This document shows, one piece after another, positions 56,309-64,000 of a stretch of 64,000 nt of DNA. Within the stretch, counting starts at the first letter, position 1. Each line of letters opens with the position of its first letter. The notes under the pieces were generated by a model. That model was not told the origin of the DNA. It made no database searches and saw only the letters and a list, made by a program, of their open reading frames with translations. The translations under genes were made by a program, and so were the position numbers. Source of the DNA: Parazoarcus communis (GTDB taxonomy: Bacteria; Pseudomonadota; Gammaproteobacteria; Burkholderiales; Rhodocyclaceae); assembly GCF_003111645.1 (NCBI RefSeq), contig NZ_CP022187.1, positions 1,488,001 to 1,552,000 of the forward strand, in the 5' to 3' direction.

Positions 56309-56367
56309 AGCAGCGCCCCTTCCGGGCACGAGGGGTATCATTCCCGTTCGGGCAACGGAAAACAGTC

Positions 56368-57021
56368 ATGAATCAGGACCTAGAACACGACGCAGGGCAC
56401 GAGCACGTGCCGGCGCCGCATCCACGCAGCATCGGCATCCCGCGCACGGGAAGCTTTGATGCGCCTGCATTCGAGCAGGCGATTACGGATCTGTTGCGCG
56501 CCAGTGGCATCACGCCCGACTCGAGCCACACCGGGCGCACCGCGCAGCGCGTGCGCGAACTGTGGCAAAAACGACTGCTTGGCGGCTATGAACTCGACCC
56601 CGCCGAGGCCCTCGGCGACGGGTTCGAAGACGAACGGCGGGACATGGTCGTCGTGCGCGGCATTGCCATTCATGGCGTCTGCCCTCACCACCTGGTGCCG
56701 TTCCGCGGCTACGCCCATGTCGGCTATGTGCCGGGCGGGCGGCTACATGGATTCGGCCGCATCGCGCGACTGGTGGACGCCATTGGCCACCGTTTCACTT
56801 ACCAGGAATGGATGACGCGCGACATCGTCGACGCCCTCATCAGGCACGGCCACGCGGCGGGAGCGGCCTGCGTGATCGAGGCCGAGCAATTGTGTCTGCT
56901 GCTCGGAGAAGATCGCCGCGGCGACGAGCGCGTCATCACCCAGGCCTTTGCCGGCAGCTTCGAGCAGTCACCCCAGTTGCGCAACGAGTTCCTGCGCGCC
57001 ATCGACCACACGATGCGCTGA
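56368..57021 (+). CDS. Divergent GTP cyclohydrolase I (FolE) homologue
   Basis: 217 residues. The overall fold is clear: HGVCPHHLVPFRGYAHVGYV carries the zinc Cys and the two histidines, and GRIARLVDAIGHRFTYQEW matches the GLSKIxRIV block. But the normal EAxHxC signature is EAEQLC, with Gln in place of the catalytic His (E. coli H179), the RG that follows is GE, and the phosphate-binding Ser-Lys of GLSK is GFGR. A canonical GTP cyclohydrolase activity is therefore doubtful. The gene lies after fabI and the kinase-like gene. Confidence 0.75.
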   Translation: MNQDLEHDAGHEHVPAPHPRSIGIPRTGSFDAPAFEQAITDLLRASGITPDSSHTGRTAQRVRELWQKRLLGGYELDPAEALGDGFEDERRDMVVVRGIAIHGVCPHHLVPFRGYAHVGYVPGGRLHGFGRIARLVDAIGHRFTYQEWMTRDIVDALIRHGHAAGAACVIEAEQLCLLLGEDRRGDERVITQAFAGSFEQSPQLRNEFLRAIDHTMR

Positions 57022-57075
57022 CCACCGGCCGCCTGCGCAGGCAGGCAGCACGCACCGCCGAACAACGAGGGAAGT

Positions 57076-57414
57076 TCAGGGAAAGAGCTGGCGCACCGTG
57101 CTGCGGTGCTCGGTGATGTCCAGCATCGTCACCTCGCGCCCGAGCAGCACGACAGACCCCCGGTAACGATCGAAGCCCGACCCGGAATACTCGAAGTCGT
57201 ACGCACGCCGTATCGCCATGCGTCCGTCTTCGTCGCGCGCAAGCCGCAGTGAGCGGCCGGCGACGGTCTCGTCGAGCAGTTGCACCCCTTCGCGCTCGCA
57301 CGCATTGCGCGCAGCGGCAATACCCGTTTCGCGCGCCTTTAGGCTGTCGAACCAGAACCAGGCCAGCAGGCCCAGCAGCGACAGCGCGGAGAGTTCAGCA
57401 ATGGACATGGACAC
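57076..57414 (-). CDS. DUF3301 family protein
   Basis: 112 residues with one N-terminal hydrophobic helix (LSALSLLGLLAWFWFD), then a conserved globular part (ACEREGVQLLDETVAGRSLR and YDFEYSGSGFDRYRG) of the DUF3301 family. Likely membrane-anchored, function unknown. It lies 14 bases beyond the Pit transporter gene on the same strand. Confidence 0.85.
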   Translation of the reverse strand: MSMSIAELSALSLLGLLAWFWFDSLKARETGIAAARNACEREGVQLLDETVAGRSLRLARDEDGRMAIRRAYDFEYSGSGFDRYRGSVVLLGREVTMLDITEHRSTVRQLFP

Positions 57415-57428
57415 AGATTAGCACTGCA

Positions 57429-59012
57429 TCAGCTGATCATCATGCCCCGGATCATGTAGAAGATGAGCGCGGCCATCAGCGCCGAGGCCGGCACCGTAAT
57501 CACCCAGGCCGCAGCAATCCGGATGAGCTGTGAGCGCTTCACCAGTTGCCGTTTATAGACCTTGCGCAAGCCCTTGCGCTCGACCTTGGAGAAGTTGGCT
57601 GGGTCCTCGCGACGCTTGGAGCGCAGCTTGAGGTCCCGCAGCATGTCGCCCTTCTCATCAACCGAGGCCTTGTTGAACAGCACGAGGAAAGCGTCGATGG
57701 CAGCCTGGTCGCCTTCCGGGTGGTGCGCCTTGATCTCGGCCATCATGCGGTCGTAGTTGCTCTTCAGGTACTCACGCAAGAAACCGACGCCGAACACGCC
57801 TCCCACCGCAATATGGGTCGAGCTGACGGGCAGGCCGAGCTGGCTGGCGACGATCACGGTGATGGTCGCCGCCATCGCGATGCAGTAGGCGCGCATCTGA
57901 TCAAGCTCGGTGATCTCCGTCCCCACAGTGCGGATGACCTTGGGACCGAACAGCGCAAGCCCGAGCGCGATGCCGGCAGCGCCCACCCCCATCACCCACA
58001 AGGGAATGGCAGCCTTGTCGTTGATCACGCCACCCGACGTGATCACATCGACAATGGCAGCCAGCGGCCCGACCGCGTTGGCGACGTCGTTCGAACCATG
58101 CGCGAAGCTCAGCAATGCCGCAGCGAAAATCAGCGGCATCGTAAACAGCTTGTTCACACCACTCTTGGTGTTGGCGATCACGTGGACTTCACGACTCGCG
58201 CGATGACGCACGACACCGAAAACGATGACGGCAAAGCCGAAACTGTAGATCAGCGCCTCGATGAAACTCAGCTTCCAGACCTTGCCAAGCCCCTTGAGCA
58301 ACAGGTAGGCGCCGAAACTCCACGCCATGAAGCCGATCAGCAGCGGCACCATCTTGCGCGCAGCGGCGGCCATGTCGGCCTGATAGGTGATGCTGCGCTT
58401 GATCACGTAAAGAAAAAAAGCAGCGACCAGACCGCCGAGCACGGGCGAGATCACCCAGCTCGATGCGATGGCCGACATCGAGCTCCAATTGACGATATCG
58501 AAGCCCCTCGCTGCCACACCGGCACCGAGCACGGCGCCGACGATGGAGTGCGTGGTCGAGACCGGTGCCCCCACTGCGGTGGCAAAGTTCAGCCACAGCG
58601 CCCCTGCGAGCAAGGCTGCGAGCATGACCCAGATGAAGGTCTCGGCGGAGTCGTGCAGCATGTCCGGATTGATGATGCCGCTGCGGATGGTGCCAACCAC
58701 TTCGCCACCGGCGATCAGGGCGCCCGCAGCCTCGAAGATTGCGGCAATCACCAGCGCGCCGCCGAGCGTCAAGGCCTTGGAGCCGACCGCAGGGCCGACG
58801 TTGTTGGCGACGTCGTTGGCGCCGATGTTCATCGCCATATAGCCGCCGATCATCGCTGCGATCACCAGCACCATGCTGCCTTCGCCCTGGCCGCGTATCG
58901 CGGTGTACAGCATCACGCCGACGATAAAGAGGAAGGCAATGCCAATCCTGAACAGCTCGCTGCGACCGTGCGCCGTGGCGCGCTCTATGTCGTTGATATT
59001 TTTGAGATCCAT
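57429..59012 (-). CDS. Inorganic phosphate transporter, Pit family
   Basis: 527 residues. Two copies of the PHO-4 signature are visible: GANDVANNVGPAVGS in the first half and HGSNDVANAVGPLAAI in the second. About ten membrane helices and a large hydrophilic central loop and C-terminal cytoplasmic region (RDLKLRSKRREDPANFSK). Uses the proton gradient to import metal-phosphate. No Pho box was seen in its promoter region. Confidence 0.93.
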   Translation of the reverse strand: MDLKNINDIERATAHGRSELFRIGIAFLFIVGVMLYTAIRGQGEGSMVLVIAAMIGGYMAMNIGANDVANNVGPAVGSKALTLGGALVIAAIFEAAGALIAGGEVVGTIRSGIINPDMLHDSAETFIWVMLAALLAGALWLNFATAVGAPVSTTHSIVGAVLGAGVAARGFDIVNWSSMSAIASSWVISPVLGGLVAAFFLYVIKRSITYQADMAAAARKMVPLLIGFMAWSFGAYLLLKGLGKVWKLSFIEALIYSFGFAVIVFGVVRHRASREVHVIANTKSGVNKLFTMPLIFAAALLSFAHGSNDVANAVGPLAAIVDVITSGGVINDKAAIPLWVMGVGAAGIALGLALFGPKVIRTVGTEITELDQMRAYCIAMAATITVIVASQLGLPVSSTHIAVGGVFGVGFLREYLKSNYDRMMAEIKAHHPEGDQAAIDAFLVLFNKASVDEKGDMLRDLKLRSKRREDPANFSKVERKGLRKVYKRQLVKRSQLIRIAAAWVITVPASALMAALIFYMIRGMMIS

Positions 59013-59153
59013 GCAAATGCATCCGGAAATCGGGAATTCGCCATTGTTTCAGAAAAAAGACAAGTTCCCAACGACAACCGAAAAATACGGGTCTTGAAGA
59101 TGAAGGTCCCGCGGCATCGGCACAACAAACCGGGGCCGGGATGGGCCGGTCCG

Positions 59154-59507
59154 TCAGAGGCGGTGGTACTTGTCGGAACGCCCGCGGGCCTTGTCTGCCG
59201 GGTAGCGCTCGGCATTGATCGCCAGCTTGCGGCGTGCAGCATCGGCCAGATCCACCTCAAGCACGTCAGCCAGGCGGACGAGGTAGAGCATCACGTCCGC
59301 GAGTTCGAGGGCGACCTCTTCCCGCGTCCTGTCGTCGAGCGCCGCCGACTGCTCAGCACTCAGCCACTGAAAGTGCTCGATCACTTCGCCGGCCTCTCCC
59401 GCCAGCGCCATCGCCAGGTTCTTGGGGGTGTGAAACTGCCCCCAGTCACGCTCCTCCGCAAAACGGCGCAGGCTGTCCCGCACCTCGTGCAACGCGTCCT
59501 TGCTCAT
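59154..59507 (-). CDS. MazG-like nucleotide pyrophosphohydrolase (dCTPase type)
   Basis: 117 residues. All-alpha NTP pyrophosphatase: FAEERDWGQFHTPKNLAMAL, then the E-x2-E motif GEAGEVIEHFQWL and the E-x3-D motif ELADVMLYLVRLAD bind Mg2+. Resembles mouse RS21-C6 and removes modified or damaged dCTP/dNTPs. Overlaps rlmJ by ATGA, so coupled translation is likely. Confidence 0.9.
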   Translation of the reverse strand: MSKDALHEVRDSLRRFAEERDWGQFHTPKNLAMALAGEAGEVIEHFQWLSAEQSAALDDRTREEVALELADVMLYLVRLADVLEVDLADAARRKLAINAERYPADKARGRSDKYHRL

Positions 59508-60349
59508 TCGATGTGATGCTCCAGGTCGAAGCCCGCCTCTGCATCCTCACCCAGCAGTTCGACCAGCCGGGGCAGGACCGCCTCCAGCCGCTCGGGCAGC
59601 ACCCACGGCGGATTGACCACGAACAGGCCGCTGCCGAACATGCCGAAACCATCCTTGGGTGCGCCCCGCACGGCCAGACGTACGTCGAGCCAGCTCTCGG
59701 CCCCGAGTGCCGCCAGTCGCTCGGGCAGCTGCCGAGCTTCCGGCCGCGCCAGCATCGGATACCACAGCGCGTAGGTGCCGGTGGGAAAACGCCGCATGGC
59801 ATCGCGCAGGGTATCCACTGCCTGGCGATAATCGTCCTTCACCTCATAGGGCGGGTCGATCAGCACCACGGCGCGACGCGACGGCGGAGGCAGGAGTGAG
59901 CGCAGACCGGAGAAGCCGTCCGCCTTCCTGACCTGCACGCGCTCGGTCTCGGTGGCAAAGGTCTGCTGCAGCGACACCGCGTCGGCCGGATGCAGCTCGA
60001 ACAGACGCAACCTGTCCTGCGGCCGCGCAACAGTCATCGCCAGCGCGGGCGAACCCGGGTAGAACACCAGCCGGCCATGCGGATTGAACTGACGCACCGC
60101 CTTCACATAAGCGGTCAGTGGCGCAGGCAGATCGTCGCAATCCCACAAGCGCCCCACCCCATCGACGAACTCCGACGTCTTCTCTGCCTGATCGCCGTCC
60201 AGCGCATAACAGCCCGCGCCCGCATGGGTGTCGATATACACCCAGGACTTGTCCTTGCGGTTGTAATAGTCGAGCAGTTCGAGCAGCACGAGGTGCTTGA
60301 GCACATCGGCGTGATTGCCTGCATGGAAGGCGTGGCGATAACTGAGCAT
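59504..60349 (-). CDS. rlmJ: 23S rRNA (adenine(2030)-N6)-methyltransferase RlmJ
   Basis: 281 residues from the ATG at 60349 (MLSYRHAFHAGNHADVLKH), the typical N-terminus; an upstream in-frame extension is not. It has the SAM-binding THAGAG and the N6-adenine catalytic DPPYE motif (VVLIDPPYEV). It methylates A2030 of 23S rRNA. Divergent from the large FAD protein; cotranscribed with the MazG-like gene. Confidence 0.95.
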   Translation of the reverse strand: MLSYRHAFHAGNHADVLKHLVLLELLDYYNRKDKSWVYIDTHAGAGCYALDGDQAEKTSEFVDGVGRLWDCDDLPAPLTAYVKAVRQFNPHGRLVFYPGSPALAMTVARPQDRLRLFELHPADAVSLQQTFATETERVQVRKADGFSGLRSLLPPPSRRAVVLIDPPYEVKDDYRQAVDTLRDAMRRFPTGTYALWYPMLARPEARQLPERLAALGAESWLDVRLAVRGAPKDGFGMFGSGLFVVNPPWVLPERLEAVLPRLVELLGEDAEAGFDLEHHIE

Positions 60350-60494
60350 GGGCGGAAACAGTAGGCGAAGGCGTGGAATGCTACCACCACGAACAGCGAT
60401 CATGCGCTGCCGGGCCTGCTGTACGCAGGCGATACCGATTACAATCCGCCCCTCTGGCGAGTCGTTCGCCCATCATCACAAGACCGGAACACCC

Positions 60495-62108
60495 ATGCTG
60501 CGAATCACCGAGCTCAGACTGCCCCTGGACCATCCCGAGGAGGCGCTCAGAAGCGCCATCATCGAGCGGCTGGGCATTGCGGCGACCGACCTGCTCGCCT
60601 TCACCGTCTTCAAGCGCAGCTACGATGCGCGCAAGGCTGCCTCGCTGAGCTTCATCTACACCATCGATCTCACGCTGAAGAACGAAGCCGGTGTGCTGAA
60701 GCGCTTCGCCGGCGACCGCCACATCAATCCCGCCCCGGACACCGGCTACCACTTCGTCGGTCAGGCGCCGGCGACGGTCGCGCACCGTCCGGTCGTCGTC
60801 GGCTTCGGCCCCTGCGGCATCTTTGCCGCCCTGATTCTGGCGCAGATGGGGTTCAGACCGCTGGTGCTGGAACGCGGCAAGGCAGTGCGTGAGCGCACCA
60901 AGGACACCTGGGGCCTGTGGCGCAAGAACGTGCTCAATCCCGAGTCGAACGTGCAGTTCGGCGAAGGCGGTGCCGGCACCTTCTCCGACGGCAAGCTCTA
61001 CAGTCAGATCAAGGACCCGAAGCACTATGGTCGCAAGGTATTGACCGAGTTCGTCAAGGCCGGCGCGCCCGAGGAGATCATGTATGTGAGCAAGCCTCAC
61101 ATCGGCACTTTCCGGCTGGTCGGCATGGTGGAAACCATGCGTGCCGAGATCGAGGCCCTCGGCGGCGAAATCCGCTTCCAGCAGCGCGTCACCGACCTGC
61201 GTATCGAAGACGGCCAGGTGCGCGCCGTCGTGCTCGCGGGCGGAGAAGAGATCCCCTGTGACCACGTAGTTCTGGCTCTCGGCCACAGCGCACGCGACAC
61301 GGTGGAAATGCTGCATGAACGCGGTGTGTTCATGGAAGCGAAGCCGTTCTCAGTGGGTTTCCGCATCGAACATCCGCAGTCCCTGATCGACCGTGCCCGC
61401 CTCGGCAAGTATGCCGGCCACCCGCTGCTTGGCGCGGCCGACTACAAGATCGTGCACCACGCGCAGAACGGGCGCTCGGTCTACAGCTTCTGCATGTGCC
61501 CCGGCGGCACGGTGGTCGCAGCCACCTCGGAGCCGAACCGTGTGGTCACCAACGGCATGAGCCAGTACTCGCGCAACGAGCGCAATGCCAACGCAGGCAT
61601 CGTGGTCGGCATCACGCCCGAGGACTATCCCGGCGGCCCGCTGGCCGGCATCGCCCTGCAGCGCGAACTGGAATCGCGCGCCTTCGAACTCGGTGGCGGC
61701 ACCTATGAGGCGCCCGGTCAGCTGGTGGGTGACTTCATCGCCGGGCGGCCGTCGACGGCGCTCGGATCGGTCGAGCCCTCCTACAAGCCCGGGGTGAAGC
61801 TGGGCGACCTGTCGACCGCCCTGCCCGACTACGCAATCGAGGCCATACGCGAAGCACTGCCCGCCTTCGAGCGCCAGATCAAGGGCTTCTCGATGCATGA
61901 CGCGGTACTGACCGGGGTCGAAACCCGCACCTCGTCGCCCGTGCGGGTCACCCGCGGCGAGAACTATCAGAGCCTGAACGTGAAGGGCCTCTACCCCGCG
62001 GGGGAAGGCGCAGGCTACGCCGGCGGCATCCTGTCTGCCGGTGTCGACGGCATCCGGGTTGCCGAGGCGCTCGCCAAAGACATCATCGACGGCCAGCAGG
62101 CGGACTGA
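60495..62108 (+). CDS. NAD(P)/FAD-dependent oxidoreductase (YtfM-like large family)
   Basis: 537 residues from the ATG at 60495. N-terminal ~95-residue ACT-like/pre-domain, then the FAD motif VVVGFGPCGIFAALILAQ (~97-114), the EGGAGTFSDGKLYSQIKD block and C-terminal YPAGEGAGYAGGILSAGVDG typical of the FAD-dependent dehydrogenase family found alone in many bacteria. Substrate unknown. The upstream extension to 60348 is not required. Convergent with the xanthine permease, 66 bases apart. Confidence 0.85.
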   Translation: MLRITELRLPLDHPEEALRSAIIERLGIAATDLLAFTVFKRSYDARKAASLSFIYTIDLTLKNEAGVLKRFAGDRHINPAPDTGYHFVGQAPATVAHRPVVVGFGPCGIFAALILAQMGFRPLVLERGKAVRERTKDTWGLWRKNVLNPESNVQFGEGGAGTFSDGKLYSQIKDPKHYGRKVLTEFVKAGAPEEIMYVSKPHIGTFRLVGMVETMRAEIEALGGEIRFQQRVTDLRIEDGQVRAVVLAGGEEIPCDHVVLALGHSARDTVEMLHERGVFMEAKPFSVGFRIEHPQSLIDRARLGKYAGHPLLGAADYKIVHHAQNGRSVYSFCMCPGGTVVAATSEPNRVVTNGMSQYSRNERNANAGIVVGITPEDYPGGPLAGIALQRELESRAFELGGGTYEAPGQLVGDFIAGRPSTALGSVEPSYKPGVKLGDLSTALPDYAIEAIREALPAFERQIKGFSMHDAVLTGVETRTSSPVRVTRGENYQSLNVKGLYPAGEGAGYAGGILSAGVDGIRVAEALAKDIIDGQQAD

Positions 62109-62174
62109 GCCCAGCCCGCGCCGCGCTCAGCGCGGTCACAGGCGAGCCAGACGCCGGCCTGACAGGCTTCGGGC

Positions 62175-63575
62175 TCAGTTCGTTGCCACCGCAGGCTTGG
62201 CGACGACCTTTTCGTCATGTGCCGCTGCCGGCGGCTCATCCGGCAGGATCAGCGTGAGCAAGATGGCGGTAATGCCACTGATCGTGATCGGCGATCCGAT
62301 CACTTTCTGCACTGCATCCGGCAAGCCGCTCAGCGCATTCGGCACCATGCTGACGCCAAGACCGAAACCGAAGGACAGGGCCATCACGTAGATCGCCTTG
62401 CGGTCGATTGTCTGCGTCGACAGGATGCGGATGCCAGCCACTGCGATCGAACCGAACAGCACCAGCGTTGCACCGCCCAGCACCGGCTTGGGCAGCAGCA
62501 CGAACACCGCGCCGAAGATCGGAAACAGGCCGAGCAACACCAGCAGGCCAGAGATGTACTTGCCCACATGGCGGCTTGCCACGCCGGTGAGCTGGATCAC
62601 ACCGTTGTTCTGACTGAAGGTGGTGTTGGGGAACGTATTGAACACGGCTGCGAGGGCAGAGTTGAGGCCATCTCCGAGGATGCCGCCCTTGATCCGCTTC
62701 ATGTAGACCGGCCCCTTCACCGGCTCACCGGAAATCACCGAGTTTGCGGTGAGATCGCCGGTGGTTTCGATCGCCGTGATCAGGTACAGAAACGCAATCG
62801 GGATGAACAGCGCCCAGTCGAATGCGAGACCAAACCTGAACGGCTCCGGAATCGCGAAAAACGGCTGACTGCCAAGCCTGGAGAAGTCAACCATCCCGGC
62901 GAACGCCGCGATCACAAAGCCCACCGCAAGGCCAATCAGGATTGCGCTGAGCCGGATCATGCTGTTGCGCGCAAAACTCAGCCAGATGATGATGGTGATC
63001 ACCGTCAGCGCCAGCGCCATGTTGGAGGCAGAACCGAAATCCTTCGCTCCGAAGCCGCCCGCCATGTCGGTCACGCCGACCTTGACCAGACTGAGTCCGA
63101 TGATGGTGATCACGATCCCCGTCACCGTCGGCGTGATGATCCTGCCGAGCTTGTAGATGAACCGGCTCAGAACGATCTCGATCAGACTGCCGGCGAGGCA
63201 GAGACCAAACAGCAGGGCCAGGATCTGCTCCGGCGTATCGCCCCGCCCCTTTGCCACCAGGCCGGCCGCGAGGATGGAGCCGAGAAACGCGAAACTCGTT
63301 CCCTGAAGACTGAGCAGACCGGAGCCGATAGGCCCGACACGCTGGGACTGAATCCAGGTGGAAACCCCGGAGACGAACAGCGACATGCTGATCAGGTAGG
63401 GGATGTACTGACCAAGACCGAGTGCGCCGCCAATAATGAGCGTTGGGGTGACGATGCCGACGATGCTTGCAAGAAGGTGCTGCAGCGCTGCAAGCAGACT
63501 GGCGGCGGTTCCGGGCCGATCCTCCAGCCCGTATAACAGTGCGGGCAGCCGAACAGCGGGGTTGTCTTGCGACAT
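62175..63575 (-). CDS. xanP: NCS2 purine permease, XanP-like
   Basis: 466 residues from the ATG at 63575 (AGGAG upstream); an earlier in-frame start lacks a site. Colinear with E. coli XanP over its length: YGLEDRPG at the start, QGTSFAFLGS, TAIETTGDLTANSVISG, the NCS2 signature NTFSQNNGVIQLTGVASR. Twelve-plus membrane helices. Proton-coupled uptake of xanthine, or of related purines such as urate. A sigma-54 promoter is placed upstream. Confidence 0.85.
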   Translation of the reverse strand: MSQDNPAVRLPALLYGLEDRPGTAASLLAALQHLLASIVGIVTPTLIIGGALGLGQYIPYLISMSLFVSGVSTWIQSQRVGPIGSGLLSLQGTSFAFLGSILAAGLVAKGRGDTPEQILALLFGLCLAGSLIEIVLSRFIYKLGRIITPTVTGIVITIIGLSLVKVGVTDMAGGFGAKDFGSASNMALALTVITIIIWLSFARNSMIRLSAILIGLAVGFVIAAFAGMVDFSRLGSQPFFAIPEPFRFGLAFDWALFIPIAFLYLITAIETTGDLTANSVISGEPVKGPVYMKRIKGGILGDGLNSALAAVFNTFPNTTFSQNNGVIQLTGVASRHVGKYISGLLVLLGLFPIFGAVFVLLPKPVLGGATLVLFGSIAVAGIRILSTQTIDRKAIYVMALSFGFGLGVSMVPNALSGLPDAVQKVIGSPITISGITAILLTLILPDEPPAAAHDEKVVAKPAVATN

Positions 63576-63680
63576 GACGAGGACTCCTGTGCGTAATTGG
63601 TAATGGCTCGGTCGGGTGCGCACACTCACCAGGCTCTGTGGCTCGATGAAATCCGCTCACCCGACGCATCCAAAGCACTC

Positions 63681-63696
63681 AGCAAGCCCCGTGCCG
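63681..63696 (-). promoter_or_regulatory. Sigma-54 promoter of the purine permease
   Basis: On the minus strand CGGCAC-GGGGC-TTGCT agrees with TGGCAC-N5-TTGCW except the first base, with GG and GC 10 bases apart. The predicted start near 63669 gives a leader of about 94 bases. Confidence 0.7.
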
Positions 63697-63839
63697 TCAA
63701 ATCGCGCCCTCTTCAGCCCGCAAACCCCGGAAAACCGGATTTCTTCGCGCCGAAATGGGGCGCCGCAGACTCCGCACGCGCAAGTCACTGTTTAATAGCA
63801 CTTTTCAATCCACTGGCATTGGTGCAGACATTGCGCTGA

Positions 63840-63856
63840 CGCACCTTGCAGGTGAA
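63840..63856. promoter_or_regulatory. NtrC-like enhancer site
   Basis: CGCACC-TTGCA-GGTGAA matches the NtrC dyad TGCACC-N5-GGTGCA in 10 of 12 fixed positions. A second perfect half-site GGTGCA (63821-63826) sits so that the two site centres would be about 30 bases apart, three helical turns. Distance to the sigma-54 start is about 150-180 bases. Confidence 0.5.
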
Positions 63857-64000
63857 TTCATTACGCATATCCCCGACGGCTATTCGCACTATAGGGATAT
63901 CGACATATGCACGAAGTCATCACGCCCCGGCAGATCCGGAACCCCGCCCCGCCGGATGGAGGGCGGAAAACACGATCAGGCCAGGTCCGAAATCGACCGC

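Larger units (their letters stand above)
63576..64000. other. Upstream region of the purine permease, no confident gene
   Basis: 425 bases. It holds the permease leader, the sigma-54 promoter and NtrC-like sites, and perhaps the start of a divergent gene: a frame opens with ATG at 63907 and stays open to the window edge (31 codons), but no conserved sequence is visible. I found no purine riboswitch I could support. Confidence 0.4.

Noticed and set aside
62120-62135. CCGCGC-TCA-GCGCGG stem between the FAD protein and the permease, considered as a terminator.
   Set aside because: No T tract on either strand; could be an ordinary GC-rich palindrome.
63576-63800. Xanthine/guanine riboswitch in the permease leader.
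   Set aside because: I could not find a defensible match to a known purine aptamer core by eye; covariance-model search would be decisive.
63597-63839. An 80-codon plus-strand frame upstream of the permease.
   Set aside because: Overlaps the sigma-54 promoter region; no family-like sequence or ribosome-binding site.
1-64000. CRISPR arrays, insertion sequences, prophage or integrated elements.
   Set aside because: No regularly spaced repeats, transposase genes or integrase next to the tRNA genes were seen; gene content is core-type throughout.

Overview
The window is GC-rich, densely packed chromosomal DNA. It looks like a betaproteobacterium of the Rhodocyclales (Azoarcus / Aromatoleum / Thauera type). 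That placement is an inference from gene content: beta-type dksA, rpsO-pnp and rimP-nusA-infB arrangements, an lexA-imuA-imuB SOS cassette, a hemerythrin/DUF2249 cluster typical of denitrifiers, and a NafY-like FeMo-cofactor protein behind a sigma-54/NifA promoter. I saw no CRISPR array, insertion sequence, prophage or rRNA gene.

Layout. 1-2.9 kb: the end of an erythrose-4-phosphate/GAPDH-type dehydrogenase, a methyltransferase and a Cache-domain chemoreceptor. 3.0-4.1 kb: a tRNA-Pro, tRNA-Arg, tRNA-His operon and dksA. 4.1-13.1 kb: a long leftward translation and RNA-metabolism block (rimP, nusA, infB, rbfA, truB, rpsO, pnp) whose leader carries an intrinsic-terminator-like hairpin. 13.3-20.0 kb: a leftward series with rluB, scpB, scpA, trpS, an M50 protease, yciO, an rnm-type PHP phosphoesterase and an alpha/beta hydrolase. 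20.1-23.4 kb: a MASE1-CHASE-GGDEF-EAL protein. 23.4-29.3 kb: clpB under a clear sigma-32 promoter, an orphan double-ATPase ABC protein, slyD and a Bcp/PrxQ peroxiredoxin.

29.5-32.5 kb is the SOS cassette lexA-imuA-imuB with a perfect LexA box, but dnaE2 does not follow. 32.5-40.0 kb holds phhB, a DUF748/AsmA-like giant protein, an HI0933-type flavoprotein, an LpxH-like phosphohydrolase and an MFS transporter. 40.0-42.1 kb is a hemerythrin / DUF2249 / polytopic membrane protein operon behind an FNR/Dnr-type box. 42.1-51.7 kb holds vanZ-like, rlhA, slyX, a two-gene nif-associated operon, YitT, a small Cys-rich protein, ylqF, a cold-shock protein, deaD and srkA. 51.8-57.0 kb has a second hydrolase, yaeQ, unknown genes, fabI, a kinase-like protein and a divergent FolE homologue. 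57.1-63.6 kb carries a DUF3301 protein, a Pit phosphate transporter, a MazG-like pyrophosphohydrolase, rlmJ, a large FAD protein and a XanP-like purine permease.

The coding content is mostly ordinary core genome. The most informative signals are regulatory: two separate sigma-54 promoters (one with a NifA-type upstream site serving a nafY-like gene plus an unnamed 88-residue partner; one with NtrC-like sites serving the purine permease), the Dnr/FNR box of the hemerythrin operon, the attenuator-like leader of rimP-nusA-infB, the LexA box and the clpB heat-shock promoter. Together they suggest a nitrogen-fixing and possibly denitrifying lifestyle. The least expected protein is a FolE homologue that has lost a catalytic histidine.
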